A DNA stretch of 64,000 nt from Flavobacterium aestivum (GTDB lineage Bacteria > Bacteroidota > Bacteroidia > Flavobacteriales > Flavobacteriaceae): contig NZ_CP113977.2 in assembly GCF_026870175.2 (NCBI RefSeq), positions 1,178,001 through 1,242,000 of the forward strand, given 5' to 3'. Positions 15,859 to 30,800 of the stretch are shown piece after piece (positions within the stretch are counted from its first letter, which is position 1; each line of letters opens with the position of its first letter). The translations under genes and the position numbers were made by a program. Under the pieces are notes generated by a model. It saw nothing but the letters and a program-made list of their open reading frames with translations. It ran no database searches and was not told where the DNA came from.

Positions 15859-18800
15859 ATGACAAATTTTACTTTCTTGAGAAAAATCGTCTTATTTATA
15901 TTTTTAATATTTAGCGCTTCATTATTAGCTCAAAATGTAGACCTTGGAATTGTGAAAACTGTAAACAATTCTACACCTACAGTTGGGAGTAATGTGGTTT
16001 TTACACTAACGGCAACTAATAATACGGGTAATAAAGATGCAACATCAGTAAAGGTTAATGATCTTCTTCCTTCAGGTTATACTTTTGTGAGTAGTGTTCC
16101 TTCTGTAGGTACTTATGTTTCTGGAACAGGTGTTTGGACTATCGGAAATTTGAATAGAAATGTAACTGTTACATTAACCATTACAGCTACAGTTAAAGCG
16201 ACAGGGACGTATGCAAATACAGCAACAATTAGTGGAGGTCAAACTGATAATGCATCTGGAAATGATTCTTCAACTGTTACTCCAGTTCCGGTGGCAGTAG
16301 GAACAGACACAGATGGAGATGGTGTTATTGATTCGGTTGATTTGGACGATGATAATGATGGAATTCTAGATAGCGTAGAATGTTCTGATTGTGCAGTTAA
16401 ATTCATTAATGGTGGGTTTGAGGTACCAGATAATAATGTTTCTAATCCAGCTAGTTGGTATTTGATAGATGACACAACATCTCCAGCTACAATGGGGTGG
16501 CAGACTACGGCTTCGGATCATTTAATAGAATTTTGGGATTCGGGTTTTAATGGAGTTCCTGCAGCCGAGGGAGCTCAATTTGTTGAGCTAAACGCTAACG
16601 AAGTATCAACGCTTTATCAAACATTTTGTTTGAATGGTTTTTCAGGTACTGTTAATTGGTCTGTAAAACATAGAGGACGTTCAGGAACTGATGTTGCTAC
16701 TGTAAATATTGGAACAAATTTGGCTTCAGCAACGGTTCAGGCAACGATGTCAGATGGAACCGCTAGTTGGGGGTCATATTCGGGAACCTATACAATTACT
16801 CCGGGGCAGACTACTCTCGTTATAGCTTTCAAATCGGTTTCATCGGTAGGAGGTGCTTCCTATGGCAATTTTCTGGATGATGTTAGCGTAACTATTAATG
16901 AGGGCTGTGTAGATACAGATGGAGATGGTGTTTTAAACTACTTAGATTTAGATAGTGATGGTGATGGATGCTCCGATGCGAATGAATATTACGGTTCTAA
17001 TAATGCTGATGGGAATATTTTAGGAGGTGATAACGGTAAATATGGAAGTGGCTCACCAGCCGTAAATGCAAATGGAACCGTAATTGCAGCTTCATATAGT
17101 GGTACTTATACAAATGCAGTTACAGTAGGTTCAGCAAGTGCAATAACAACTCAGCCAAGTAATCAGACTGCCTCGGCTACGGCAACGGCTTCGTTTACAG
17201 TAGTAGGCAGCGGTGGTTCAGGAACAAGACAATATCAATGGCAGCTTAGTACAGATGGAGGAACAGTATGGAACAATATAGCAGGAGCAACAGCAGCTAC
17301 ATTGAACTTATCTTCGATTACGTGCTCAATGAATAATTATAAATACCGTGTTGTTATTACGCAGTCTAATTATATTTGTGCAAATGTTGTTAGTAACTCT
17401 GCTACTTTAACGGTACCAACACCAACAGTAGTAATTACGAACCCAGCTGCAGTATGTTCACCTTCAACTGTAGATCTTACTTCGGCAGCAATTACATCTG
17501 GTAGTACAGCCAGTTTAACTTACACGTATTGGACTAATGCAGGAGCAACAACGGCCTACTCAACCCCAACAACAGCAACAGCAGGAACGTATTACATAAA
17601 AGGAACTACGGCAGCTGGTTGTTTTGATATTAAAGCTGTGACGGTCACAGTAACTCCAATTAATACAATAGCATTGAGTTCGGCAGTAGGAACGGATGCA
17701 CAAACCAAATGCATCAATACTGCAATCACAAATATTACTTATGCTACCACCGGAGCCACGGGAGCCACTTTCAGCGGTTTGCCGACAGGGGTGACAGGCA
17801 ATTGGGCAGCCAACACGGTTACAATCAGCGGAACACCTTCAACGACAGTGGGTAGTCCATTTACCTATACGATAACACTAACAGGTGGTTGTGGAACAGT
17901 AACAAAAACCGGAACGATCACGGTAACACCAGACAATACAATAACATTGAGTTCGGCTGTGGGCACAGATGCACAGACCAAATGTATCAATACTGCAATC
18001 ACTAATATAACTTACAGTACCACCGGTGCTACAGGGGCCACTTTCAGCGGTTTGCCGACAGGGGTGACGGGCAACTGGGCAGCCAACACGGTTACAATCA
18101 GCGGAACACCTTCAACGACAGTGGGTAGTCCATTTACCTATACGATAACACTAACAGGTGGTTGTGGAACAGTAACAAAAACCGGAACGATCACGGTAAC
18201 ACCAGACAATACAATAACATTGAGTTCGGCTGTGGGCACAGATGCGCAGACCAAATGCATCAATACAGCAATCACCAATATTACTTACAGTACTACGGGA
18301 GCCACAGGAGCAACTTTCAGCGGTTTGCCGACAGGAGTAACGGGTAATTGGGCAGCCAATACGGTTACAATTAGCGGAACGCCTTCAACTACTGTGGGCA
18401 GTCCATTTACCTATACGATAACATTAACGGGAGGTTGCGGAACGGTAACAAAAACCGGAACGATCACGGTAACACCAGACAATACAATAGCATTGAGCTC
18501 GGCAGTGGGCACGGATGCGCAGACCAAATGCATCAATACGGCAATCACCAATATTACTTACAGCACCACCGGCGCTACTGGAGCGACTTTTAGTGGTTTG
18601 CCGACAGGGGTGACGGGCAACTGGGCAGCCAATACGGTTACGATTAGCGGAACACCTTCAACAACCGTGGGTAGTCCATTTACCTATACGATAACACTAA
18701 CAGGTGGTTGCGGAACAGTAACAAAAACAGGGACAATCACGGTAACACCAGACAATACAATAGCATTGAGCTCGGCTGTGGGCACGGATGCACAAACGAA

Positions 18801-21800
18801 ATGTATCAATACAGCAATCACCAATATTACTTACAGCACCACCGGCGCTACGGGAGCGACATTTAGCGGTTTGCCTACTGGGGTAACGGGTAATTGGGCA
18901 GCCAACACGGTTACAATCAGCGGAACACCTTCAACTACTGTGGGCAGTCCATTTACCTATACGATAACATTAACGGGCGGTTGCGGAACAGTAACAAAAA
19001 CAGGAACAATCACGGTAACACCAGACAATACAATAGCATTGAGCTCGGCTGTGGGCACGGATGCACAAACGAAATGTATCAATACAGCAATCACCAATAT
19101 TACTTACAGCACCACCGGCGCTACGGGAGCGACATTTAGCGGTTTGCCGACAGGGGTATCGGGCAACTGGGCAGCCAATACGGTTACGATTAGCGGAACA
19201 CCTTCAACAACCGTGGGTAGTCCATTTACCTATACGATAACATTAACGGGCGGTTGCGGAACAGTAACAAAAACAGGAACAATCACGGTAACACCAGACA
19301 ATACAATAGCATTGAGCTCGGCTGTGGGCACGGATGCACAAACGAAATGTATCAATACAGCAATCACCAATATTACTTACAGCACCACCGGCGCTACGGG
19401 AGCGACATTTAGCGGTTTACCTACAGGGGTGACGGGCAACTGGGCAGCCAATACGGTTACGATTAGCGGAACACCTTCAACAACCGTGGGTAGTCCATTT
19501 ACCTATACGATAACACTAACAGGTGGTTGCGGAACAATAACAAAAACCGGAACAATCACGGTAACACCAGACAATACAATAACATTGAGTTCGGCTGTGG
19601 GCACGGATGCACAAACGAAATGTATCAATACAGCAATCACCAATATTACTTACAGTACTACGGGAGCCACAGGAGCGACTTTCAGCGGTTTACCTACAGG
19701 GGTGACGGGTAACTGGGCAGCAAATACGGTGACAATCAGCGGAACGCCTTCTACAACCGTGGGCAGTCCTTTTACTTATACCATAACATTAACAGGCGGT
19801 TGCGGAACGGTAACAAAAACCGGAACAATCACGGTAACACCAGACAATACAATAACATTGAGTTCGGCTGTGGGCACGGATGCACAAACGAAATGTATCA
19901 ATACAGCAATCACCAATATTACTTACAGTACTACGGGAGCCACAGGAGCGACTTTCAGCGGTTTACCTACAGGGGTGACGGGTAACTGGGCAGCAAATAC
20001 GGTGACAATCAGCGGAACGCCTTCTACAACCGTGGGCAGTCCTTTTACTTATACCATAACATTAACAGGCGGTTGCGGAACGGTAACAAAAACCGGAACA
20101 ATCACGGTAACACCAGACAATACAATAGCATTGAGCTCGGCTGTGGGCACGGATGCACAAACGAAATGTATCAATACAGCAATCACCAATATTACTTACA
20201 GTACTACGGGAGCCACAGGAGCGACTTTCAGCGGTTTACCTACAGGGGTGACGGGTAATTGGGCAGCCAACATAGTTACAATCAGCGGAACACCTTCAAC
20301 GACAGTGGGGAGTCCGTTTACCTATACCATAACATTAACGGGAGGTTGCGGAACAGTAACAAAAACCGGAACGATCACAGTAACACCAGACAATACAATA
20401 ACATTGAGTTCGGCAGTGGGTACAGATACACAAACCAAATGTATTAATACAGCACTCACCAATATTACTTACAGTACCACCGGCGCTACAGGGGCCACTT
20501 TCAGCGGTTTGCCGACAGGGGTGACGGGCAACTGGGCAGCCAACACGGTTACAATCAGCGGAACACCTTCAACGACAGTGGGTAGTCCATTTACCTATAC
20601 GATAACACTAACAGGTGGTTGCGGAACAGTAGCAAAAACCGGAACAATCACGGTAACACCAGACAATACAATAACATTGAGTTCGGCTGTGGGCACGGAT
20701 GCACAAACGAAATGTATCAATACAGCACTCACCAATATTACTTACAGTACTACGGGAGCCACAGGAGCCACTTTTAGCGGTTTGCCTACAGGGGTGACGG
20801 GTAATTGGGCAGCCAACATAGTTACAATCAGCGGAACACCTTCAACGACAGTGGGGAGTCCGTTTACCTATACCATAACATTAACGGGAGGTTGCGGAAC
20901 AGTAACAAAAACCGGAACGATCACAGTAACACCAGACAATACAATAACATTGAGTTCGGCTGTGGGCACAGATGCGCAGACCAAATGTATTAATACAGCA
21001 CTCACCAATATTACTTACAGTACCACCGGCGCTACGGGAGCGACTTTCAGCGGTTTGCCTACAGGGGTAACGGGTAACTGGGCAGCCAATACGGTTACAA
21101 TCAGCGGAACGCCTTCAACGACAGTAGGAAGCCCATTTACCTATACGATAACACTAACAGGAGGTTGCGGAACAGTAACAAAAACCGGAACAATCACGGT
21201 AACACCAGACAATACAATAACATTGAGTTCGGCAGTGGGTACAGATACACAAACCAAATGTATCAATACAGCAATCACCAATATTACTTACAGTACCACC
21301 GGCGCTACTGGAGCGACTTTTAGTGGTTTGCCGACAGGGGTGACGGGCAACTGGGCAGCCAATACGGTTACGATTAGCGGAACACCTTCAACAACCGTGG
21401 GTAGTCCATTTACCTATACGATAACACTAACAGGTGGTTGCGGAACAGTAACAAAAACCGGAACGATCACAGTAACACCAGCAATAGCAAACAATACAAT
21501 AAGTGCTGCCCAAACTATTTGTATGGGAACCATACCAACGGCATTAACAGGAAGTACACCAACTGGTGGAAGTGGTACTTATGTGTATTTGTGGGAAAGT
21601 AGTACCACTAGCGCCGTAGCGGGGTTTTCAACGGCATCAGGAACAAGCAATACAATAAATTATGCACCGGGAAGTTTGACTACAACGACATGGTATAGAA
21701 GAACGGTTACTTCTGGTACTTGTTCTGATACATCAGCAGCAATCCAAATTACGGTAGGAGATAACATCAAGCCTACATTCACAGCACCTGCCAATATTAC

Positions 21801-24800
21801 AATCTTCACAACTGCTAGCTGTACTTATGATGCATCTGTTGTGGCAACTGGAGACGTAACGAATGAAGCAGATAATTGTTCAGCAGGAATTCAAGCTACT
21901 TATTCAGATCTAGTTGCAAATGGAAGTTGTCAAGGATCTCATATAATTACAAGAACTTGGTCTTTAGTTGATGGTAATGGCAATGCGGCGGCAGACCAGG
22001 TGCAAACTATAACGGTTTCTGACACTACGGCTCCGGTTTGGACTACGGCTGCCACTGCTTTAAATTCAACAATACAATGCAGCGATGCTGCTGCTATCGC
22101 CGCTGCGCAAGGTTTGGCTCCGGTGGCTACGGACAACTGCAGCACGGTGGCTTATACTAAAACGGCTGGGGCGTTTGTGGCGGGAGCCTGCGCGAACTCG
22201 GGTACCTATACCAATACTTGGGTAGCCAATGACGTTTGCTCGAACACCAGCGTGGCCTTCACCCAGGTTATCACCATCGAGGATACTACGGCTCCTGTGT
22301 GGACTACGGCTGCCACTGCTTTAAATTCAACAATACAATGCAGCGATGCTGCTGCTATCGCCGCTGCGCAAGGTTTGGCTCCGGTAGCTACGGACAACTG
22401 CAGCACGGTGGCTTATACTAAAACGGCTGGGGCGTTTGTGGCGGGAGCCTGCGCGAACTCGGGTACCTATACCAATACTTGGGTAGCCAATGACGTTTGC
22501 TCGAACACCAGCGTGGTCTTCACCCAGGTTATCACCATCGAGGATACTACGGCTCCTGTGTGGACTACGGCTGCCACTGCCTTAAATTCAACAATACAAT
22601 GCAGCGATGCTGCTGCTATCGCCGCTGCGCAAGGTTTGGCTCCGGTGGCTACGGACAACTGCAGCACGGTGGCTTACACTAAAACGGCTGGGGCGTTTGT
22701 GGCGGGAGCCTGCGCGAACTCGGGTACCTATACCAATACTTGGGTAGCCAATGACGTTTGCTCGAACACCAGCGTGGTCTTCACCCAGGTTATCACCATC
22801 GAGGATACTACGGCTCCTGTGTGGACTACGGCTGCCACTGCCTTAAATTCAACAATACAATGCAGCGATGCTGCTGCTATCGCCGCTGCGCAAGGTTTGG
22901 CTCCGGTGGCTACGGACAACTGCAGCACGGTGGCTTATACTAAAACGGTTGGGGCGTTTGTGGCGGGAGCCTGCGCGAACTCGGGTACCTATACCAATAC
23001 TTGGGTAGCCAATGACGTTTGCTCGAACACCAGCGTGGTCTTCACCCAGGTTATCACCATCGAGGATACTACGGCTCCTGTGTGGACTACGGCTGCCACT
23101 GCCTTAAATTCAACAATACAATGCAGCGATGCTGCTGCTATCGCCGCTGCGCAAGGTTTGGCTCCGGTGGCTACGGACAACTGCAGCACGGTGGCTTATA
23201 CTAAAACGGCTGGGGCGTTTGTGGCGGGAGCCTGCGCGAACTCGGGTACCTATACCAATACTTGGGTAGCCAATGACGTTTGCTCGAATACCAGCGTGGT
23301 CTTCACCCAGGTTATCACCATCGAGGATACTACAGCTCCTGTGTGGACTACGGCTGCTACTGCTTTAAACTCAACAATACAATGCAGCGATGCTGCTGCT
23401 ATCGCCGCTGCGCAAGGTTTGGCTCCGGTGGCTACGGACAACTGCAGCACGGTGGCTTACACTAAAACGGCTGGGGCGTTTGTGGCGGGAGCCTGCGCGA
23501 ATTCGGGTACCTATACCAATACTTGGGTAGCCAATGACGTTTGCTCGAACACCAGCGTGGTCTTCACCCAGGTTATCACCATCGAGGATACTACGGCTCC
23601 TGTGTGGACTACGGCTGCCACTGCCTTAAACTCAACAATACAATGCAGCGATGCTGCGGCTATCGCCGCTGCGCAAGGGTTGGCTCCGGTGGCTACGGAC
23701 AACTGCAGCACGGTGGCTTATACTAAAACGGCTGGGGCGTTTGTGGCGGGAGCCTGCGCGAACTCGGGTACCTATACCAATACTTGGGTAGCCAATGACG
23801 TTTGCTCGAACACCAGCGTGGTCTTCACCCAGGTTATCACCATCGAGGATACTACGGCTCCTGTGTGGACTACGGCTGCCACTGCCTTAAACTCAACGAT
23901 ACAATGCAGCGATGCTGCGGCTATCGCCGCTGCGCAAGGTTTGGCTCCGGTGGCTACGGACAACTGCAGCACGGTGGCTTATACTAAAACGGCTGGGGCG
24001 TTTGTGGCGGGAGCCTGCGCGAACTCGGGTACCTATACCAATACTTGGGTCGCCAATGACGTTTGCTCGAACACCAGCGTGGTCTTCACCCAGGTTATCA
24101 CCATCGAGGATACTACAGCTCCTGTGTGGACTACGGCTGCCACTGCTTTAAACTCAACGATACAATGCAGCGATGCTGCGGCTATCGCCGCTGCGCAAGG
24201 TTTGGCTCCGGTGGCTACGGACAACTGCAGCACGGTGGCTTATACTAAAACGGCTGGGGCGTTTGTGGCGGGAGCCTGCGCGAACTCGGGTACCTATACC
24301 AATACTTGGGTAGCCAATGACGTTTGCTCGAATACCAGCGTGGTCTTCACCCAGGTTATCACCATCGAGGATACTACGGCTCCTGTGTGGACTACGGCTG
24401 CCACTGCCTTAAACTCAACAATACAATGCAGCGATGCTGCTGCTATCGCCGCTGCGCAAGGTTTGGCTCCGGTGGCTACGGACAACTGCAGCACGGTGGC
24501 TTATACTAAAACGGCTGGGGCGTTTGTGGCGGGAGCCTGCGCGAACTCGGGTACCTATACCAATACTTGGGTAGCCAATGACGTTTGCTCGAACACCAGC
24601 GTGGTCTTCACCCAGGTTATCACCATCGAGGATACTACAGCTCCTGTGTGGACTACGGCTGCCACTGCTTTAAACTCAACGATACAATGCAGCGATGCTG
24701 CGGCTATCGCCGCTGCGCAAGGTTTGGCTCCGGTGGCTACGGACAACTGCAGCACGGTGGCTTATACTAAAACGGCTGGGGCGTTTGTGGCGGGAGCCTG

Positions 24801-27800
24801 CGCGAACTCGGGTACCTATACCAATACTTGGGTAGCCAATGACGTTTGCTCGAACACCAGCGTGGTCTTCACCCAGGTTATCACCATCGAGGATACTACA
24901 GCTCCTGTGTGGACTACGGCTGCCACTGCTTTAAACTCAACGATACAATGCAGCGATGCTGCGGCTATCGCCGCTGCGCAAGGTTTGGCTCCGGTAGCTA
25001 CGGACAACTGCAGCACGGTGGCTTATACTAAAACGGCTGGGGCGTTTGTGGCGGGAGCCTGCGCGAACTCGGGTACCTATACCAATACTTGGGTAGCCAA
25101 TGACGTTTGCTCGAACACCAGCGTGGCCTTCACCCAGGTTATCACCATCGAGGATACTACAGCTCCTGTGTGGACTACGGCTGCCACTGCTTTAAATTCA
25201 ACAATACAATGCAGCGATGCTGCGGCTATCGCCGCTGCGCAAGGTTTGGCTCCGGTGGCTACGGACAACTGCAGCACGGTGGCTTACACTAAAACGGCTG
25301 GCGCGTTTGTGGCGGGAGCCTGCGCGAACTCGGGTACCTATACCAATACTTGGGTAGCCAATGACGTTTGCTCGAACACCAGCGTGGTCTTCACCCAGGT
25401 TATCACCATCGAGGATACTACGGCTCCTGTGTGGACTACGGCTGCCACTGCCTTAAATTCAACAATACAATGCAGCGATGCTGCGGCTATCGCCGCTGCG
25501 CAAGGTTTGGCTCCGGTGGCTACGGACAACTGCAGCACGGTGGCTTATACTAAAACGGCTGGGGCGTTTGTGGCGGGAGCCTGCGCGAACTCGGGTACCT
25601 ATACCAATACTTGGGTAGCCAATGACGTTTGCTCGAACACCAGCGTGGTCTTCACCCAGGTTATCACCATCGAGGATACTACAGCTCCTGTGTGGACTAC
25701 GGCTGCCACTGCCTTAAATTCAACAATACAATGCAGCGATGCTGCTGCTATCGCCGCTGCGCAAGGTTTGGCTCCGGTGGCTACGGACAACTGCAGCACG
25801 GTGGCTTATACTAAAACGGCTGGGGCGTTTGTGGCGGGAGCCTGCGCGAATTCGGGTACCTATACCAATACTTGGGTAGCCAATGACGTTTGCTCGAACA
25901 CCAGCGTGGTCTTCACCCAGGTTATCACCATTGAGGATACTACAGCTCCTGTGTGGACTACGGCTGCCACTGCCTTAAACTCAACGATACAATGCAGCGA
26001 TGCTGCGGCTATCGCCGCTGCGCAAGGTTTGGCTCCGGTAGCTACGGACAACTGCAGCACGGTGGCTTATACTAAAACGGCTGGGGCGTTTGTGGCGGGA
26101 GCCTGCGCGAACTCGGGTACCTATACCAATACTTGGGTCGCCAATGACGTTTGCTCGAACACCAGCGTGGTCTTCACCCAGGTTATCACCATCGAGGATA
26201 CTACGGCTCCTGTGTGGACTACGGCTGCCACTGCCTTAAACTCAACAATACAATGCAGCGATGCTGCTGCTATCGCCGCTGCGCAAGGTTTGGCTCCGGT
26301 AGCTACGGACAACTGCAGCACGGTGGCTTATACTAAAACGGCTGGGGCGTTTGTGGCGGGAGCCTGCGCGAACTCGGGTACCTATACCAATACTTGGGTA
26401 GCCAATGACGTTTGCTCGAACACCAGCGTGGCCTTCACCCAGGTTATCACCATCGAGGATACTACAGCTCCTGTGTGGACTACGGCTGCCACTGCCTTAA
26501 ATTCAACAATACAATGCAGCGATGCTGCTGCTATCGCCGCTGCGCAAGGTTTGGCTCCGGTAGCTACGGACAACTGCAGCACGGTGGCTTATACTAAAAC
26601 GGCTGGCGCGTTTGTGGCGGGAGCCTGCGCGAACTCGGGTACCTATACCAATACTTGGGTCGCCAATGACGTTTGCTCGAACACCAGCGTGGTCTTCACC
26701 CAGGTTATCACCATCGAGGATACTACGGCTCCTGTGTGGACTACGGCTGCCACTGCCTTAAATTCAACAATACAATGCAGCGATGCTGCTGCTATCGCCG
26801 CTGCGCAAGGTTTGGCTCCGGTGGCTACGGACAACTGCAGCACGGTGGCTTATACTAAAACGGCTGGGGCGTTTGTGGCGGGAGCCTGCGCGAATTCGGG
26901 TACCTATACCAATACTTGGGTAGCCAATGACGTTTGCTCGAACACCAGCGTGGTCTTCACCCAGGTTATCACCATTGAGGATACTACAGCTCCTGTGTGG
27001 ACTACGGCTGCCACTGCCTTAAACTCAACGATACAATGCAGCGATGCTGCGGCTATCGCCGCTGCGCAAGGTTTGGCTCCGGTAGCTACGGACAACTGCA
27101 GCACGGTGGCTTATACTAAAACGGCTGGGGCGTTTGTGGCGGGAGCCTGCGCGAACTCGGGTACCTATACCAATACTTGGGTCGCCAATGACGTTTGCTC
27201 GAACACCAGCGTGGTCTTCACCCAGGTTATCACCATCGAGGATACTACGGCTCCTGTGTGGACTACGGCTGCCACTGCCTTAAACTCAACGATACAATGC
27301 AGCGATGCTGCGGCTATCGCCGCTGCGCAAGGTTTGGCTCCGGTGGCTACGGACAACTGCAGCACGGTGGCTTATACTAAAACGGCTGGGGCGTTTGTGG
27401 CGGGAGCCTGCGCGAATTCGGGTACCTATACCAATACTTGGGTAGCCAATGACGTTTGCTCGAACACCAGCGTGGTCTTCACCCAGGTTATCACCATCGA
27501 GGATACTACAGCTCCTGTGTGGACTACGGCTGCCACTGCCTTAAACTCAACGATACAATGCAGCGATGCTGCTGCTATCGCCGCTGCGCAAGGTTTGGCT
27601 CCGGTGGCTACGGACAACTGCAGCACGGTGGCTTATACTAAAACGGCTGGGGCGTTTGTGGCGGGAGCCTGCGCGAACTCGGGTACCTATACCAATACTT
27701 GGGTCGCCAATGACGTTTGCTCGAACACCAGCGTGGTCTTCACCCAGGTTATCACCATTGAGGATACTACAGCTCCTGTGTGGACTACGGCTGCCACTGC

Positions 27801-30800
27801 CTTAAACTCAACGATACAATGCAGCGATGCTGCGGCTATCGCCGCTGCGCAAGGTTTGGCTCCGGTAGCTACGGACAACTGCAGCACGGTGGCTTATACT
27901 AAAACGGCTGGGGCGTTTGTGGCGGGAGCCTGCGCGAACTCGGGTACCTATACCAATACTTGGGTCGCCAATGACGTTTGCTCGAACACCAGCGTGGTCT
28001 TCACCCAGGTTATCACCATCGAGGATACTACAGCTCCTGTGTGGACTACGGCTGCCACTGCTTTAAACTCAACGATACAATGCAGCGATGCTGCGGCTAT
28101 CGCCGCTGCGCAAGGTTTGGCTCCGGTAGCTACGGACAACTGCAGCACGGTGGCTTATACTAAAACGGCTGGGGCGTTTGTGGCGGGAGCCTGCGCGAAC
28201 TCGGGTACCTATACCAATACTTGGGTAGCCAATGACGTTTGCTCGAACACCAGCGTGGCCTTCACCCAGGTTATCACCATCGAGGATACTACAGCTCCTG
28301 TGTGGACTACGGCTGCCACTGCCTTAAACTCAACAATACAATGCAGCGATGCTGCTGCTATCGCCGCTGCGCAAGGTTTGGCTCCGGTAGCTACGGACAA
28401 CTGCAGCACGGTGGCTTATACTAAAACGGCTGGGGCGTTTGTGGCGGGAGCCTGCGCGAACTCGGGTACCTATACCAATACTTGGGTAGCCAATGACGTT
28501 TGCTCGAACACCAGCGTGGCCTTCACCCAGGTTATCACCATCGAGGATACTACAGCTCCTGTGTGGACTACGGCTGCCACTGCTTTAAATTCAACAATAC
28601 AATGCAGCGATGCTGCGGCTATCGCCGCTGCGCAAGGTTTGGCTCCGGTGGCTACGGACAACTGCAGCACGGTGGCTTATACTAAAACGGCTGGGGCGTT
28701 TGTGGCGGGAGCCTGCGCGAACTCGGGTACCTATACCAATACTTGGGTAGCCAATGACGTTTGCTCGAACACCAGCGTGGTCTTCACCCAGGTTATCACC
28801 ATCGAGGATACTACAGCTCCTGTGTGGACTACGGCTGCCACTGCCTTAAATTCAACAATACAATGCAGCGATGCTGCTGCTATCGCCGCTGCGCAAGGTT
28901 TGGCTCCGGTAGCTACGGACAACTGCAGCACGGTGGCTTATACTAAAACGGCTGGGGCGTTTGTGGCGGGAGCCTGCGCGAACTCGGGTACCTATACCAA
29001 TACTTGGGTCGCCAATGACGTTTGCTCGAACACCAGCGTGGTCTTCACCCAGGTTATCACCATCGAGGATACTACGGCTCCTGTGTGGACTACGGCTGCC
29101 ACTGCCTTAAATTCAACAATACAATGCAGCGATGCTGCTGCTATCGCCGCTGCGCAAGGTTTGGCTCCGGTGGCTACGGACAACTGCAGCACGGTGGCTT
29201 ACACTAAAACGGCTGGGGCGTTTGTGGCGGGAGCCTGCGCGAACTCGGGTACCTATACCAATACTTGGGTAGCCAATGACGTTTGCTCGAACACCAGCGT
29301 GGTCTTCACCCAGGTTATCACCATCGAGGATACTACGGCTCCTGTGTGGACTACGGCTGCCACTGCCTTAAATTCAACAATACAATGCAGCGATGCTGCT
29401 GCTATCGCCGCTGCGCAAGGTTTGGCTCCGGTGGCTACGGACAACTGCAGCACGGTGGCTTATACTAAAACGGCTGGGGCGTTTGTGGCGGGAGCCTGCG
29501 CGAACTCGGGTACCTATACCAATACTTGGGTCGCCAATGACGTTTGCTCGAACACCAGCGTGGTCTTCACCCAGGTTATCACCATCGAGGATACTACAGC
29601 TCCTGTGTGGACTACGGCTGCCACTGCTTTAAATTCAACAATACAATGCAGCGATGCTGCTGCTATCGCCGCTGCGCAAGGTTTGGCTCCGGTAGCTACG
29701 GACAACTGCAGCACGGTGGCTTATACTAAAACGGCTGGCGCGTTTGTGGCGGGAGCCTGCGCGAACTCGGGTACCTATACCAATACTTGGGTAGCCAATG
29801 ACGTTTGCTCGAACACCAGCGTGGTCTTCACCCAGGTTATCACCATCGAGGATACTACGGCTCCTGTGTGGACTACGGCTGCCACTGCCTTAAACTCAAC
29901 GATACAATGCAGCGATGCTGCTGCTATCGCCGCTGCGCAAGGGTTGGCTCCGGTGGCTACGGACAACTGCAGCACGGTGGCTTATACTAAAACGGCTGGG
30001 GCGTTTGTGGCGGGAGCCTGCGCGAACTCGGGTACCTATACCAATACTTGGGTAGCCAATGACGTTTGCTCGAACACCAGCGTGGTCTTCACCCAGGTTA
30101 TCACCATCGAGGACACTACGGCTCCTGTGTGGACTACGGCTGCCACTGCCTTAAACTCAACAATACAATGCAGTGATGCTGCTGCTATCGCCACTGCGCA
30201 AGGTTTGGCTCCGGTAGCTACGGACAACTGCAGTACGGTGGCTTACACTAAAACGGCTGGGGCGTTTGTGGCGGGAGCCTGCGCGAACTCGGGTACCTAT
30301 ACCAATACTTGGGTAGCCAATGACGTTTGCTCGAACACCAGCGTGGTCTTCACCCAGGTTATCACCATCGAGGATACTACAGCTCCTGTGTGGACTACGG
30401 CTGCTACTGCTTTAAACTCAACGATACAATGCAGCGATGCTGCGGCTATCGCCGCTGCGCAAGGTTTGGCTCCGGTGGCTACGGACAACTGCAGCACGGT
30501 GGCTTACACTAAAACGGCTGGGGCGTTTGTGGCGGGAGCCTGCGCGAACTCGGGTACCTATACCAATACTTGGGTAGCCAATGACGTTTGCTCGAATACC
30601 AGCGTGGTCTTCACCCAGGTTATCACCATCGAGGATACTACAGCTCCTGTGTGGACTACGGCTGCTACTGCTTTAAACTCAACAATACAATGCAGCGATG
30701 CTGCTGCTATCGCCGCTGCGCAAGGTTTGGCTCCGGTGGCTACGGACAACTGCAGCACGGTGGCTTACACTAAAACGGCTGGCGCGTTTGTGGCGGGAGC